A DNA stretch of 64,000 nucleotides from Oceanicaulis sp. (GTDB taxonomy: Bacteria; Pseudomonadota; Alphaproteobacteria; Caulobacterales; Maricaulaceae). Within the stretch, counting starts at the first letter, position 1. The number at the start of each line of letters is the position of its first letter. The stretch spans positions 19,456 to 83,455 of the forward strand of contig JAFIEB010000009.1 of the NCBI GenBank assembly GCA_020832735.1. Reading direction: 5' to 3'. The position numbers and the translations under genes are program-made. Positions 31,807 through 43,657 of the stretch are shown piece by piece. The notes under the pieces are model-generated. The model was not told the DNA's origin, did not search any database, and was given only the letters and a program-made list of their open reading frames with translations.

Positions 31807-34395
31807 ATGACAGACGCCCCCGCCGCCGAGACCGCGCGCGCCGACGAATCTGCAACCGCGCCTGAAGACCAGCCGGCTGCGCCCGCGCCTGAGCCGCGCG
31901 CCGGATCCCTGGCGCGCCCGCTGACCCGGATCGTGCTGTGGGCCGCCAGCCTGGGCGCGCTGGCGGCGGCGGGCGTGGCGGTGATCGCCGGGGCGGCGGC
32001 GGGCTGGCATGGCGTGGTGCTTTTATGCGGCATCGCGGCGGCGGCGCTGCTGGTGCTCTACGCCCTGGCCGCCGGCGAGGCGGCCGGACGCGCCCTGCGC
32101 GGGGGCGAGGCCTCCCGGCCGAGCCTGGCTGAAGCCGCGCTGGAGGCGGCGCCCGATCCCATGCTGATCAGCGCGCGCGGTGGGCGCACCTTGTGGGCCA
32201 ACGCCGCCTACCGGGGGCTGGCGCGCGCCAGCGGCCTGTCGGCCGGGTTTGGCGCGCCGGGGCCTGAACGCCTGTTTTCCGGCGAGAGCGCGGCCGGCGT
32301 GTACCGCCTGGCGCGGGCGGGTGCGCGCGGCGAGGCGGCGAGCGAGATTCTCACCGCTGCGAACCCGGGCGGCGAAGGCGCGGCGGTGTACGCCGCCGAT
32401 GTCAGCGCCATGAGCACCGGCGCGGTGCTGTGGCGCTTCGCCCTGATGCGCGAGAGCGACGCGCTGGCCGGCCCCGCTGCGCCTGAATGGGCCGAGCACG
32501 CGCCGGTGGGCCTGTGCCTGGCCGATGCGGAGGGCCGGGTGCTGGGCGCCAACGGCACCTTGCGCGGCTGGCTCGGCGCGCCGCCGGACAAGGCGCTGAA
32601 AATTCGTGATTTTCTGGCCGGCGATACGGCCGAGGCTTTCCTGCGCTCGCGCGGACGGGAGGGTGTGATCCGCATGGACGCCCGGCTCAAGGGCCGCGGC
32701 GGGGTGGAGAGCCCGATCGTGATGGCGCTGGAATGGACTGGCGGCGCGCCGCCCTGCGCGCGCATCGTGATCTACGGCCTGTCGGCGGCGGGCGCGCCTC
32801 CGGGCATCGCCCAGCTGGCCGAGGCCGCCGGTCCGGCCAGCGCCGGGCGCACGTTTGACGACATGTTCGCCACCGCGCCCTTCGGCGTGGCGCGCCTGGA
32901 CGGCTGCGAACCCGAAGATGCGGTGATCGAGGACGCCAATCCGGCGCTGGTCCAGCTGTCGGGCGGGCAGGCTGTGCCGGGGCGGCGCTTCGCCGAGCTG
33001 TTCCGCTTGGCCGAAGACGAGACCGCGCAAATGGCCTTCGCCCGCGCCATGTCGGGCCGGGGCGAGCCGAGCGAGGCGCGCCTGGCCTGCGGGGACGGCG
33101 AACGCCTGGTGCACGTCTTCCTGGCGCCGGCGCGCGGGGGCAAGCGCGCGGCCTATGTGATGGACGTGACCAGCTGGAAAGAGCTGGAGCAGCAGGTCGA
33201 CCAGGCCGGCAAGATGCAGGCTATCGGCCAGCTCGCCAGCGGCGTGGCGCACGACTTCAACAACATGCTCACCGTGGTCAAATTCCATCTTGGCGAGCTC
33301 CTGGCCCGCCACCCGGTCGGCGATCCCAGCTATCAGGACCTGCAGCAGATCCGCTCGGTCAGCGCCCGCCAGGCCGGGCTGGTGCGCAAGCTGCTGGCGT
33401 TCTCGCGCAAGCAGACCTTCCGCATGACCGTGTTCGATCTGTCCGACGTGTTGTCTGACTGCAGCCACATGCTCAACCAGATCCTGGAAGAGACCGTGCG
33501 CCTGGAGATCCGCCACGGGCGCGATCTGCCGCTGGTGCGTGCCGACCGGGTGCAGATCGACAATATCCTGGTCAATCTGGCCACCAATGCGCGCGACGCC
33601 ATGAAGGCGCAGGGCGGGGGCGTGCTGACCATCACCACCGAAGCGGTCGATGCGGGCGCCGTGCGCAAGGCCGGCGCGCCCGAACCGGCCGACGGCCCGT
33701 GGGCCGCGATCCATGTCTCCGACACCGGATGCGGCATGGACGAGGCGACCCAGGCCAAGATTTTCGAGCCGTTCTTCACCACGCGGGCCGCCCAGGGCGG
33801 GTCGGGCCTGGGCCTGTCGACGGTGTACGGCATCATCAAGCAGTCGGGCGGTTTCCTGTTCGTGGATTCCAAACCGGGCAAGGGCACGACCTTCCACATC
33901 TATCTGCCCGGCCATACGCCCAGCGCGCGCGAGGTGGAGGAGATCACCGCCGAGCGCGCCGCCGCCGAGACCCGGCCCGAACCGCGCGATCAGGCCGGCC
34001 ATGGCCGCATCCTGTTCGTCGAGGACGAGGAGATGGTGCGCACCGTGGCGGCCAAGACCCTGCGCCGCAAAGGCTATGAGGTGGTCGAGGCGTGCGACGG
34101 GGAGGAGGCCCTGGAAATCCTCGAGGCCGAGCCCGAGAGCTTCGACCTTTTGCTGTCGGACGTGGTCATGCCCGGCCTGACCGGCCCGAAACTGCTTGAG
34201 AAGGCCCGCCATCTGCTGGGCGGGGCGCGGGTCGTGTTCATCTCCGGCTATGCCGAGGAGGAATTCTCCGACACGCTGTCGTCCGATCTCAATATTTCCT
34301 TCCTGCCCAAGCCGTTCGAGATCCAGGATCTGGCCGAACGCGTCAAGCAGGAGCTGGCCGCGGGCCGGGCTGAATCAGAGACTGGGGCGGGATAG
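31807..34395 (+). CDS. cckA: Cell-cycle hybrid histidine kinase CckA
   Basis: An 862-residue hybrid kinase. Two helices (41-66, 69-88) follow an alanine/proline-rich start; PAS-like regions span about 95-460. The HisKA motif is IGQLASGVAHDFNN with His482, then NLATNARDAMK, DTGCGMD and GSGLGLSTVYGIIKQSGG for ATP binding. The C-terminal receiver has Asp785 in LLLSDVVMPG and Lys in FLPKPFE. The ARHPVGDPSY stretch and FSRKQTFR match Caulobacter CckA, which phosphorylates CtrA and CpdR through ChpT. It is longer than Caulobacter CckA (691). GGAG sits six bases before the ATG at 31807. Neighbours flhB and recA fit the Caulobacter order. Confidence 0.88.
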   Translation: MTDAPAAETARADESATAPEDQPAAPAPEPRAGSLARPLTRIVLWAASLGALAAAGVAVIAGAAAGWHGVVLLCGIAAAALLVLYALAAGEAAGRALRGGEASRPSLAEAALEAAPDPMLISARGGRTLWANAAYRGLARASGLSAGFGAPGPERLFSGESAAGVYRLARAGARGEAASEILTAANPGGEGAAVYAADVSAMSTGAVLWRFALMRESDALAGPAAPEWAEHAPVGLCLADAEGRVLGANGTLRGWLGAPPDKALKIRDFLAGDTAEAFLRSRGREGVIRMDARLKGRGGVESPIVMALEWTGGAPPCARIVIYGLSAAGAPPGIAQLAEAAGPASAGRTFDDMFATAPFGVARLDGCEPEDAVIEDANPALVQLSGGQAVPGRRFAELFRLAEDETAQMAFARAMSGRGEPSEARLACGDGERLVHVFLAPARGGKRAAYVMDVTSWKELEQQVDQAGKMQAIGQLASGVAHDFNNMLTVVKFHLGELLARHPVGDPSYQDLQQIRSVSARQAGLVRKLLAFSRKQTFRMTVFDLSDVLSDCSHMLNQILEETVRLEIRHGRDLPLVRADRVQIDNILVNLATNARDAMKAQGGGVLTITTEAVDAGAVRKAGAPEPADGPWAAIHVSDTGCGMDEATQAKIFEPFFTTRAAQGGSGLGLSTVYGIIKQSGGFLFVDSKPGKGTTFHIYLPGHTPSAREVEEITAERAAAETRPEPRDQAGHGRILFVEDEEMVRTVAAKTLRRKGYEVVEACDGEEALEILEAEPESFDLLLSDVVMPGLTGPKLLEKARHLLGGARVVFISGYAEEEFSDTLSSDLNISFLPKPFEIQDLAERVKQELAAGRAESETGAG

Positions 34396-34419
34396 GCGCG
34401 TCAAAAATCGCACGCAAAT

Positions 34420-34434
34420 GTTCTACTTGCGTTC
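34420..34434 (+). promoter_or_regulatory. LexA (SOS) box of recA
   Basis: GTTC (34420-34423), seven bases, GTTC (34431-34434): a perfect alphaproteobacterial SOS operator. It overlaps a likely -35 (TTGCGT, 34427-34432) that pairs at 17 bases with TACTTT (34450-34455). The recA ATG is at 34515. Confidence 0.88.
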
Positions 34435-34514
34435 TCGGAACAAAATAAGTACTTTTCTGGTCATGAGCCCTGCATTGCCCGACTCGGGCGGGCATGCCAG
34501 AAGGAGACAGAGAC

Positions 34515-35600
34515 ATGGCCGAGGCCAAGCTGCGCGTTGTGAAGGTAGACAATATGGACAAGCAGAAGGCGCTCGACGCCGCCCTTTCCCAGATTGACCG
34601 CGCCTTCGGCAAGGGCTCGGTGATGAAGCTCGGCTCGCGCCCGTCCCAGAATATCGAGGCCATCTCCACCGGTTCGCTGGGCCTGGACATCGCGCTGGGC
34701 GTGGGCGGCCTGCCCAAGGGACGCATTGTCGAGATTTACGGCCCGGAAAGCTCGGGCAAGACCACGCTGGCCCTGCACACTGTGGCCGAGGCCCAGAAGG
34801 CTGGCGGCGTGGCGGCCTTCATCGACGCCGAGCACGCGCTGGACCCGATCTATGCGCGCAAGCTGGGCGTGGATGTGGGCGAGCTTCTGGTGTCCCAGCC
34901 CGATACCGGCGAGCAGGCGCTGGAAATCGCCGACACGCTGGTGCGCTCGGGCGCGGTGGACGTGCTGGTGATCGATTCGGTCGCCGCGCTCACCCCGCGC
35001 GCGGAACTGGAAGGCGAGATGGGCGATTCGCTGCCCGGCCTTCAGGCGCGCCTGATGAGCCAGGCCCTGCGCAAGCTGACCGGCTCGATCTCCAAATCCA
35101 ACTGCCTGGTCGTCTTCATCAACCAGATACGCATGAAGATCGGGGTGATGTTCGGCAGCCCGGAGACCACCACGGGCGGCAATGCGCTGAAATTCTATTC
35201 GACCGTGCGCCTTGATATCCGCCGCATCGGCTCGATCAAGGACCGCGACGAGGTGATCGGCAACCAGACCCGGGTCAAGGTGGTCAAGAACAAGGTGGCC
35301 CCGCCCTTCCGCGAGGTGGAGTTCGACATCCTGTTCGGCGAGGGCATTTCAAAGACCGGCGAGCTGCTCGATCTGGGCGTGAAGGGCAATATCATCGAGA
35401 AATCCGGCTCCTGGTATTCCTATGAGTCCGACCGCATCGGCCAGGGCCGCGAGAATGCGCGCAAATTCCTGCTGGACAATCCCGACATGGCCGAGCGCAT
35501 CGAGGCCAAGGTGCGCGCCAATGCCGGCCTGATCGCCGAGGAGTTGCTGGTCGGCCCGGGCGAGGTGGATGATGACGGCGATGAAGAGGCTGTCGGCTGA
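34515..35600 (+). CDS. recA: Recombinase RecA
   Basis: A 361-residue RecA with Walker [13 protein letters not shown], the [10 protein letters not shown] segment, Walker [11 protein letters not shown], loop L1 ([20 protein letters not shown]) and L2 ([16 protein letters not shown]), and a typical acidic tail ([12 protein letters not shown]). It forms filaments on ssDNA for recombination and triggers LexA self-cleavage. The start at MAEAKL (34515) is supported by AAGGAG eight bases upstream. An SOS box lies 81 bases ahead of the start codon. Confidence 0.97.
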   Translation: MAEAKLRVVKVDNMDKQKALDAALSQIDRAFGKGSVMKLGSRPSQNIEAISTGSLGLDIALGVGGLPKGRIVEIYGPESSGKTTLALHTVAEAQKAGGVAAFIDAEHALDPIYARKLGVDVGELLVSQPDTGEQALEIADTLVRSGAVDVLVIDSVAALTPRAELEGEMGDSLPGLQARLMSQALRKLTGSISKSNCLVVFINQIRMKIGVMFGSPETTTGGNALKFYSTVRLDIRRIGSIKDRDEVIGNQTRVKVVKNKVAPPFREVEFDILFGEGISKTGELLDLGVKGNIIEKSGSWYSYESDRIGQGRENARKFLLDNPDMAERIEAKVRANAGLIAEELLVGPGEVDDDGDEEAVG

Positions 35601-35646
35601 ACACTGAGGGACCTCGCATCGCCCTAACCGGACTGCACAATCTACA

Positions 35647-35675
35647 GCGGGCGCTTGGCTAAGCCGGGCGCCCGC
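35647..35675 (+). terminator. Stem-loop after recA, possible terminator
   Basis: GCGGGCGC (35647-35654) pairs with GCGCCCGC (35668-35675), with an inner GGC/GCC. No T tract follows, so termination is uncertain. It lies 46 bases after recA and 83 before alaS. Confidence 0.35.
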
Positions 35676-35758
35676 ACGTATATGGGCGCTGGACTGGCTG
35701 ACGCATCCGGCGCCGGCCGCATTTTGCGCTATGGCGCGCCGCGCGCCCGGAGTGACTG

Positions 35759-38422
<2,664 letters not shown>

Positions 38423-38458
38423 TCTTTCTGAACACGCGCGACACGGGAAAAATGCGTG

Positions 38459-38464
38459 TATAAT
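38459..38464 (+). promoter_or_regulatory. Consensus -10 element ahead of the lipoprotein gene
   Basis: TATAAT lies 40 bases before the ATG at 38505, in the short gap after alaS. I see no good -35 at 16-18 bases. Confidence 0.3.
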
Positions 38465-38504
38465 GCGGCGCTGGTTACGGTGCTTGTCTTGAGGGGAGCG
38501 CGCC

Positions 38505-39395
38505 ATGACGCCTGATCATCCTATGCGCCATGCGCGCCTGATCGCTATTGCGGCGCTGGCCGGGCTGGCGAGCGCCTGCGTCACTGCGCCGGATCTGACC
38601 CCGGCCGGCTTGACCACGCGTCCTGACGCGCCCGCGCATGAGCCTGCGCGCCGGGCGGGTCCGGCCGATGCGGCCGGGTTCGAGATCGAGGGCGATGAGT
38701 TTCACGCGCGCATCGTGTTCCGCGAGGCGGGCGGGCGCGCCCTGGCCCTGTTCGACGGTTCAGGCTTCGCCGCCGGGTCCGTGGACGCCGAGTTTGATCT
38801 GGACCGCCCCTGGATACGCTCCGGCGCGCAGGTCTATGACAGCCAGGCCGAGCCTCACCGGGTCAGCGTGACGCTCAACGCGCAGCCCTGTCAGGGCTAT
38901 GACGGGGTCTGGCCGCGCACAGCCTCTGTAATGATCGGGCGCCTGGTCTATCAGGGCTGCGCGCGCGAGACCGGACCCCATCCCAGATGGTCGGAAGATC
39001 TGCCCGCCCTGGCGCCGGCCATCAGCCAGTGCCTGGCCTCGGCGCGCAACTCCTCCATGGCCTTCGTGCGCGGCAGCGGCAGCGCCCATGTCCTGCACGC
39101 AGCCCGCGACGAGGGCGGCGAGACCCGCGTGCGCCTGCGCGTGGGCGAAAGCGGGCGCTGGGACTGCGTGGTGCGCGGCGGCCGGGCTGAATTCGCCGTG
39201 GTCTCCGAACGCGCGGGCGAGGCGCCGGGCGAGGGCGATCCGGTGTTCATCCCCGGCCTGGCGCCTGAGGACGGGGAGGGGTGTTATCTCTATGAGACGG
39301 TGCGCGACGCCGCGGGCGCCGTGACCGGCGCGCTCGCCCATGACGCCTGCGGTCCGGGCGAGATCACGCTGTCGGGGCTCGACCGGGTCAACTGA
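38505..39395 (+). CDS. Putative lipoprotein of unknown function
   Basis: A 296-residue protein with a lipoprotein signal (LIAIAALAGLASAC, Cys at residue 25), then a proline/alanine linker. Cysteines recur in the mature part (AQPCQGYDG, YQGCARETG, SQCLASAR, WDCVVRG, EGCYLYE, DACGPGE), enough for several disulfides, which fits a periplasmic or outer-membrane location. Two similar COG3650/META-like segments may exist, but I do not recognise the family with confidence. Its last 8 bases overlap the end of the convergent dehydrogenase gene. Confidence 0.65.
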   Translation: MTPDHPMRHARLIAIAALAGLASACVTAPDLTPAGLTTRPDAPAHEPARRAGPADAAGFEIEGDEFHARIVFREAGGRALALFDGSGFAAGSVDAEFDLDRPWIRSGAQVYDSQAEPHRVSVTLNAQPCQGYDGVWPRTASVMIGRLVYQGCARETGPHPRWSEDLPALAPAISQCLASARNSSMAFVRGSGSAHVLHAARDEGGETRVRLRVGESGRWDCVVRGGRAEFAVVSERAGEAPGEGDPVFIPGLAPEDGEGCYLYETVRDAAGAVTGALAHDACGPGEITLSGLDRVN

Positions 39396-40614
39396 CGGCG
39401 AGCTGGCGCGCGCCCGGATCCAGCTGATCGAGCGCTTCGAGGATCGCGGCGGCGTGCATGGGTTGTCCGGTGGCGTCCGCGCGCGCGCTGACGCGGTCAG
39501 CGGCGCCGTCCATCACATGCGCCCATGCGCGCTCCAGTTCGGCGCCGTCCGGCGCGTGAGCTTGCGCGAAAGCGCGCCATTCAAAATAGGATGCGGCCAC
39601 TCCGCCAGCATTGGCCAGGATGTCGGGCAGGCTGTCGATCCCACGCGCGTCCAGCGCCTCATAGCCCTTGCGGGTGACCGGCGCATTGGCCAGCTCGATC
39701 AGGCGCTCAGCCTTCAGTTTGCGCGCGGCGCCCGCATCTATGACATCGCCGGACGCGGCCAGCGCCAGCACGTCGCACCCGGCTTCAAGGATCGCGCCCG
39801 GATCGCCGCTTTCGCTCACCTTGCCGGTCTCGCGCTTGCGCGCCGCCACAGCGCCCAGGTCCAGCCCGTCCGGATCGGCGGCCAGGGAGCGCGAATCGGA
39901 AACCGCGACGATCACGGCGCCGTCTGCAGCGGCGGCGCGGGCGAAGGCGGCGCCGGCGCTGCCGAACCCCTGGACCGCGATGCGCGGGCGCGCCTTGCAG
40001 TGTCCGCTTTCGCACAGGCGCTGATAGACCCGCCAGGCGCCCTTGCCGGTGGCGTCCTCGCGCAGGGCGATGCCGCCCTGGCCGGGCGGCAGGCCGGTGA
40101 CCGGGGCGCGTCCGGCGCCTTTCTTCGCGCCCAGCGCGCGGCGCATGGCGTCCATCTCGGCTGGACCGGTGGCGATGTCTGGCGCGGGCACGTCGCTGTC
40201 CGGTCCGATCACATCACGGAACACGCCGGCATAGGCGCGTGCGATCTCCTCGCTCTGGCTGCCGGCCAGCGCGCCGGCGTCCACGCGCACTGCGCCCTTG
40301 GCGCCCCCGAAGGGCAGGCCGGCCAGCGCGCATTTGAGGGCCATCAGGAGCGCCAACCGCTCGGCCTCCTCCAGGCTGGCGTCAGGGGCGAAGCGTATTC
40401 CGCCCTTGGTCGGCTCGCCGCCCTGGGCGAAGCGCACCCGGAAGGCGGGCAGATCGCCCAGTCCGTCGATCTTGAGCGTGCGTTCAATGCGGTGGCTGGG
40501 GCGCGCCAGCCTGTCGGCGGCCAGCACGCACGCGCGCCCGCCATCTGCCTGGGCCAGGCGCGTCATGCGTCTGCGCACGTCATCGGCAGGGGCGGTTTTG
40601 AACCAGTCGAACAT
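39388..40614 (-). CDS. Glu/Leu/Phe/Val dehydrogenase family protein
   Basis: A 408-residue amino acid dehydrogenase. The dimerisation/catalytic part has EPTKGGIRFAPD and FGGAKGAVRVDAG with the two active-site lysines and VPAPDIATGPAEMDAM with the catalytic Asp. The Rossmann domain starts at RIAVQGFGSAGAAFARAAA. The family deaminates glutamate or branched/aromatic amino acids with NAD(P)+; substrate choice cannot be read. I chose the ATG at 40614 (MFDWFK), as residues further upstream look unrelated. Convergent with the lipoprotein gene. Confidence 0.82.
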   Translation of the reverse strand: MFDWFKTAPADDVRRRMTRLAQADGGRACVLAADRLARPSHRIERTLKIDGLGDLPAFRVRFAQGGEPTKGGIRFAPDASLEEAERLALLMALKCALAGLPFGGAKGAVRVDAGALAGSQSEEIARAYAGVFRDVIGPDSDVPAPDIATGPAEMDAMRRALGAKKGAGRAPVTGLPPGQGGIALREDATGKGAWRVYQRLCESGHCKARPRIAVQGFGSAGAAFARAAAADGAVIVAVSDSRSLAADPDGLDLGAVAARKRETGKVSESGDPGAILEAGCDVLALAASGDVIDAGAARKLKAERLIELANAPVTRKGYEALDARGIDSLPDILANAGGVAASYFEWRAFAQAHAPDGAELERAWAHVMDGAADRVSARADATGQPMHAAAILEALDQLDPGARQLAVS

Positions 40615-40672
40615 GGCGGCTCCACTATGGCTGGACACCTGTTCAGGTGGGGCCATCCGGAGCGATGTCAAA

Positions 40673-41269
40673 TCAGGCGCTGTCCGGGGCGGGCGCCAGA
40701 TGGGTGACGCGGGTCTGGAAGGCGTCGTCGCCGCCCGGCTGCAGGAGCAGGGGCGCCGAGCGCGCGATGGCGTCCATCAGGGCGTTAAACCAGTCCCGGT
40801 CGGCTTTGGGCACGTCGGACAGAACCCAGTTGGTCACCTGCGACTTGTCGCCGGGATGGCCGATGCCGATGCGTCCGCGCCGGAAATCGCCCGGCACATG
40901 GGACATGATCGAGCGCAGCCCGTTATTGCCGGCATGCCCGCCGCCGCGCTTCAGGCGGAACTTGCCCGGCGCCAGGTCGAGTTCGTCGTGAAAAACGGTC
41001 AGATCATTGGCGTCGAGGCGGAAAAAGCGCATCGCCTCGGCCACCGCGCGCCCGGCTTCGTTGTAATAGGTCTGGGGTTTGAGCAGCAGCACCCGCGCCG
41101 GGCCGTCCGCCATCTGGATCACGCCTTCGCACGCCTCGCCCTGGAAGCGCTTGCGCCACGGGCCCAGCGACCAGTGCGCGGCGATAGCCTCGACGGCCAT
41201 GAAGCCTGCGTTATGGCGATTGGCGGCGTATTTCGCGCCGGGATTGCCCAGACCCGCAATCAGGTGCAT
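40673..41269 (-). CDS. pth: Peptidyl-tRNA hydrolase
   Basis: A 198-residue Pth with the signatures LIAGLGNPGAKYAANRHNAGF (catalytic His), LLLKPQTYYNEAG, VFHDELDLAPGKFRLKRGGGHAGNNGLRSI and RIGIGHPGDK. It recycles peptidyl-tRNA released from stalled ribosomes. The rplY-pth order is the standard one; here a terminator-like stem-loop stands between the two genes. Confidence 0.95.
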   Translation of the reverse strand: MHLIAGLGNPGAKYAANRHNAGFMAVEAIAAHWSLGPWRKRFQGEACEGVIQMADGPARVLLLKPQTYYNEAGRAVAEAMRFFRLDANDLTVFHDELDLAPGKFRLKRGGGHAGNNGLRSIMSHVPGDFRRGRIGIGHPGDKSQVTNWVLSDVPKADRDWFNALMDAIARSAPLLLQPGGDDAFQTRVTHLAPAPDSA

Positions 41270-41286
41270 GGCGCGCTCCGCACATG

Positions 41287-41326
41287 AAAAGGGCGGCGGC
41301 TGGAGCCGAACTCCCGCGCGCCGCCC
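41287..41326 (-). terminator. Probable terminator of rplY
   Basis: Read on the minus strand, GGGCGGCG (41326-41319) pairs with CGCCGCCC (41298-41291), enclosing a smaller hairpin, and runs into TTTT (41290-41287). It follows the rplY stop at 41367 by 40 bases and would limit read-through into pth. Confidence 0.6.
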
Positions 41327-41366
41327 CGCAATGGTTCAGGACCGGACAGGCCGGCCAGCGAACGGG

Positions 41367-42020
41367 TCAGTCTTCGCTGTCCTCGTCGGCGTCTTCTTCG
41401 GCCTCAGCGTCCGCTTCAGCGGTCTCTTCGTCGGTCTCGGCCTCGTCCTCGATCACAGCGCGCGAGCCCTGCATCGTGGCGATGGTGAAGTCGCGGTCGG
41501 TGATGGTCGGGACCACGCCTTCAGGCAGGGTGACCTCGGAGATGTGGAGGGAGTCCCCGATATTCATGTGCGAGATATCGACCTCGATGGATTCGGGAAT
41601 GCTGCCGGCCGGGCAGTGGACCTCGATGGCGTGACGCACCACGTTGACCACGCCGCCGCGCTTGATGCCGGGCGCAATGTCTTCGTTGAGGAAGTGCACC
41701 GGCACCTCCACCGAGATCACCGAGTCCGCGTCCACGCGCTGGAAATCCACATGCTGCGGGAAATCGCGCACCGGATCGAACTGGACGTCGCGCGCCAGTA
41801 CGGTCTGTTTCTCGCCCTTGTGATCAATGGTGATCATGTTGGACAGGAACTTGCCCGAATTGATCGCCTTGATCAGTTCGTTGTTTTTCAGGGAGATGGC
41901 GACCGGGCCGCGATCGCCGCCATACAGCACGCCCGGCACAAGGCCGCTGCGGCGCGCTTCGCGGGCGCCGCCCTTGCCGGTGCGCTCGCGCACCTCAACG
42001 GAGAGAACAATATCGCTCAT
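41367..42020 (-). CDS. rplY: 50S ribosomal protein L25 (Ctc family)
   Basis: A 217-residue long-form L25: the N-terminal 5S-rRNA-binding domain (LSVEVRERTGKGGAREARRSGLVPGVLYG), the TL5/Ctc beta domain (SVEVPVHFLNEDIAPGIKRGGVVNVVRH) and a strongly acidic tail (residues about 185-217). The length and tail are usual in alphaproteobacteria. It precedes pth on the same strand. Confidence 0.95.
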   Translation of the reverse strand: MSDIVLSVEVRERTGKGGAREARRSGLVPGVLYGGDRGPVAISLKNNELIKAINSGKFLSNMITIDHKGEKQTVLARDVQFDPVRDFPQHVDFQRVDADSVISVEVPVHFLNEDIAPGIKRGGVVNVVRHAIEVHCPAGSIPESIEVDISHMNIGDSLHISEVTLPEGVVPTITDRDFTIATMQGSRAVIEDEAETDEETAEADAEAEEDADEDSED

Positions 42021-42118
42021 CGGTCCGGTCCTCAGGGTTTCAAATGCAAGCGCCGCCCTGCGGCGGCGCCGGCGGGCGGCGTCGCGCCGTCAGCGCAGCG
42101 CCGTATTTCGAGCCGCGG

Positions 42119-42147
42119 GCTATAGCTGATCCCTGCAGGGCGCGCAA
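42119..42147 (-). promoter_or_regulatory. Probable promoter of rplY
   Basis: On the minus strand TTGCGC (42147-42142) is followed after 17 bases by TATAGC (42124-42119), about 100 bases ahead of the rplY ATG. The leader contains GC-rich hairpins (42050-42085). Confidence 0.42.
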
Positions 42148-42174
42148 GGCGCGCGGTGTGCGCTGCGCTGCAGC

Positions 42175-42396
42175 TCAGACCAGTCCGGCGCTCCAGGCCA
42201 GGATGCCCGCGCCGCAGATCAGGAACATGAGGCCGGCGATCAGCGAGGCGCCGGCCGCGAACGGGTCGCCGGTCAGCTCCAGGCGCCGGCGCGCCCTGGC
42301 GACAACACCGCCTGAAAGCGGCAGGACCGGCGTCAGCAAGAAAACAAGGCCGGCGGCGGTGAGAAACGCGCCAATGGCCGCCACCAGTATGATCAT
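42175..42396 (-). CDS. Small two-helix membrane protein
   Basis: A 73-residue protein with two transmembrane helices (ILVAAIGAFLTAAGLVFLLTPV and ASLIAGLMFLICGAGILAW) joined by a basic loop (GGVVARARRRLELTGD). The ATG at 42396 has AGGAGA close ahead, which I prefer over the longer frame. No family recognised. It lies on the same strand as the DUF3137 gene, 40 bases downstream of it, and may be co-transcribed. Confidence 0.62.
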   Translation of the reverse strand: MIILVAAIGAFLTAAGLVFLLTPVLPLSGGVVARARRRLELTGDPFAAGASLIAGLMFLICGAGILAWSAGLV

Positions 42397-42436
42397 AGGG
42401 GGTCTCCTGGCCGCTCTGAAGGGCGCATGCACCCTA

Positions 42437-43450
42437 TCAGGGCGCCTCATCGTGTGTCGAGCCGGGTTCGGCCACCACGCTGGCGCCGACCCCGCCGCCC
42501 TCGGAGGGCGGCTGCAGCACCGTCTCCATCATGTCCTCGATCAGGCGGAACTCGGCGTGCAGGCGGGCAATGCGCGCGCGGTCATCAAGCGGGGCGAACA
42601 TGGAGCCGGGCTCGAACTTGTTGCCCGTCTCGGCCGCGATCAGAAGCTCTCCGCGACCGGATTCGGGCACAAGGTCCTCGTCAAACACGCAGCGCACATT
42701 CTTGCCCTTCAAGATCTCCTCCAGGCGCAGCAGGCGCTCCATGAAGGAGGGGGTGAGCAGATAGCGCGCCATCACCTGGTCGGTGCCGTACACCTCGAAC
42801 AGGCGGTTGAAACGCAGGTCCACCAGACCGATGCGCTGCAGATTGCGGCCGGAGAAATGCCGGCGCGAGAACGCCTCCAGCCCGTTGAACAGGCCCTTGT
42901 CGCGGGTCACCAGTGTGACGCCCTCGACCGTGCGCGGAAAGGTGATGCGGATCAGCACGCCGCGAAACACCGTCACGTAATAGGTGCGCCGCTTGTTGCG
43001 GCGGCGCTGCTGGAGATGGGCCTCGTAGAGCTCGAAATCGGCGCCGTGGGCCTCGCCGGAGAAGTGATCCTCGAAATCGCGCTTGTCCGCATGCGGGATC
43101 AGGCCGTGGGACCGGAAGGCGTCAAAGCGCACCGGGCTGGCGGGCTTGGGCGAATAGGACAGGCCGAACGCCTCGGCCATACGGGTGTTGAGGCCCAGCT
43201 TGACGTCCTTGTGCAATTGCTGGAGCGGGTAGCCGGCCCAGGCGAGAATGGCCAGCGCGGCGGCGACGGCGGCGATGCCGGCCACCGGGGCGGGCAGGCC
43301 GGCCAGGCCCAGGGCCGCGCCGATCACGATCGCGGCGGCCAGCGCGCCGCCCGCGCCCTTTGCAAATCGCGACACCGCCGCCTTGCGCCGCGCCTCCTTC
43401 TCGCCGAGCCAGGGGCCGAGTTCGGCCAGCGCGCTGTCGAGATCCTTCAT
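42437..43450 (-). CDS. DUF3137-like membrane protein
   Basis: A 337-residue protein: an N-terminal charged segment, two closely spaced hydrophobic helices (about residues 34-70: ALAAAIVIGAALGLAGL, VAGIAAVAAALAILAWAG) and a soluble domain with DFEDHFSGEAHGADFELYEAHLQQ, FRGVLIRITFPRTVEGVTLV and VYGTDQVMARYLLTPSFMERL. This pattern fits the DUF3137 family, whose role is unknown. ATG at 43450 preceded by GGGGAG. Confidence 0.7.
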   Translation of the reverse strand: MKDLDSALAELGPWLGEKEARRKAAVSRFAKGAGGALAAAIVIGAALGLAGLPAPVAGIAAVAAALAILAWAGYPLQQLHKDVKLGLNTRMAEAFGLSYSPKPASPVRFDAFRSHGLIPHADKRDFEDHFSGEAHGADFELYEAHLQQRRRNKRRTYYVTVFRGVLIRITFPRTVEGVTLVTRDKGLFNGLEAFSRRHFSGRNLQRIGLVDLRFNRLFEVYGTDQVMARYLLTPSFMERLLRLEEILKGKNVRCVFDEDLVPESGRGELLIAAETGNKFEPGSMFAPLDDRARIARLHAEFRLIEDMMETVLQPPSEGGGVGASVVAEPGSTHDEAP

Positions 43451-43657
43451 GATGCTCCCCCTTGATGCCGGCCCGTGCGCCTTCAGGCGCAAACCTGCCG
43501 CGCCGCGCAGCCCGCGTCCAGTTCGCACGGTCTTTTCCTTTGACGGCGCAGCGGGATTCGCCGCAAACAATGGCGTATATATCTAAAGCAAGTAAGCCGG
43601 ACTTTCGGCGCGCGATGATGCGCCCCGATGATGCGGGGCAGATGCGGGCGGGCGGCC

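Noticed and set aside
32023-34212. 729-codon frame on the minus strand opposite cckA
   Set aside because: Antisense shadow; the plus strand encodes a kinase with H, N, G boxes and receiver.
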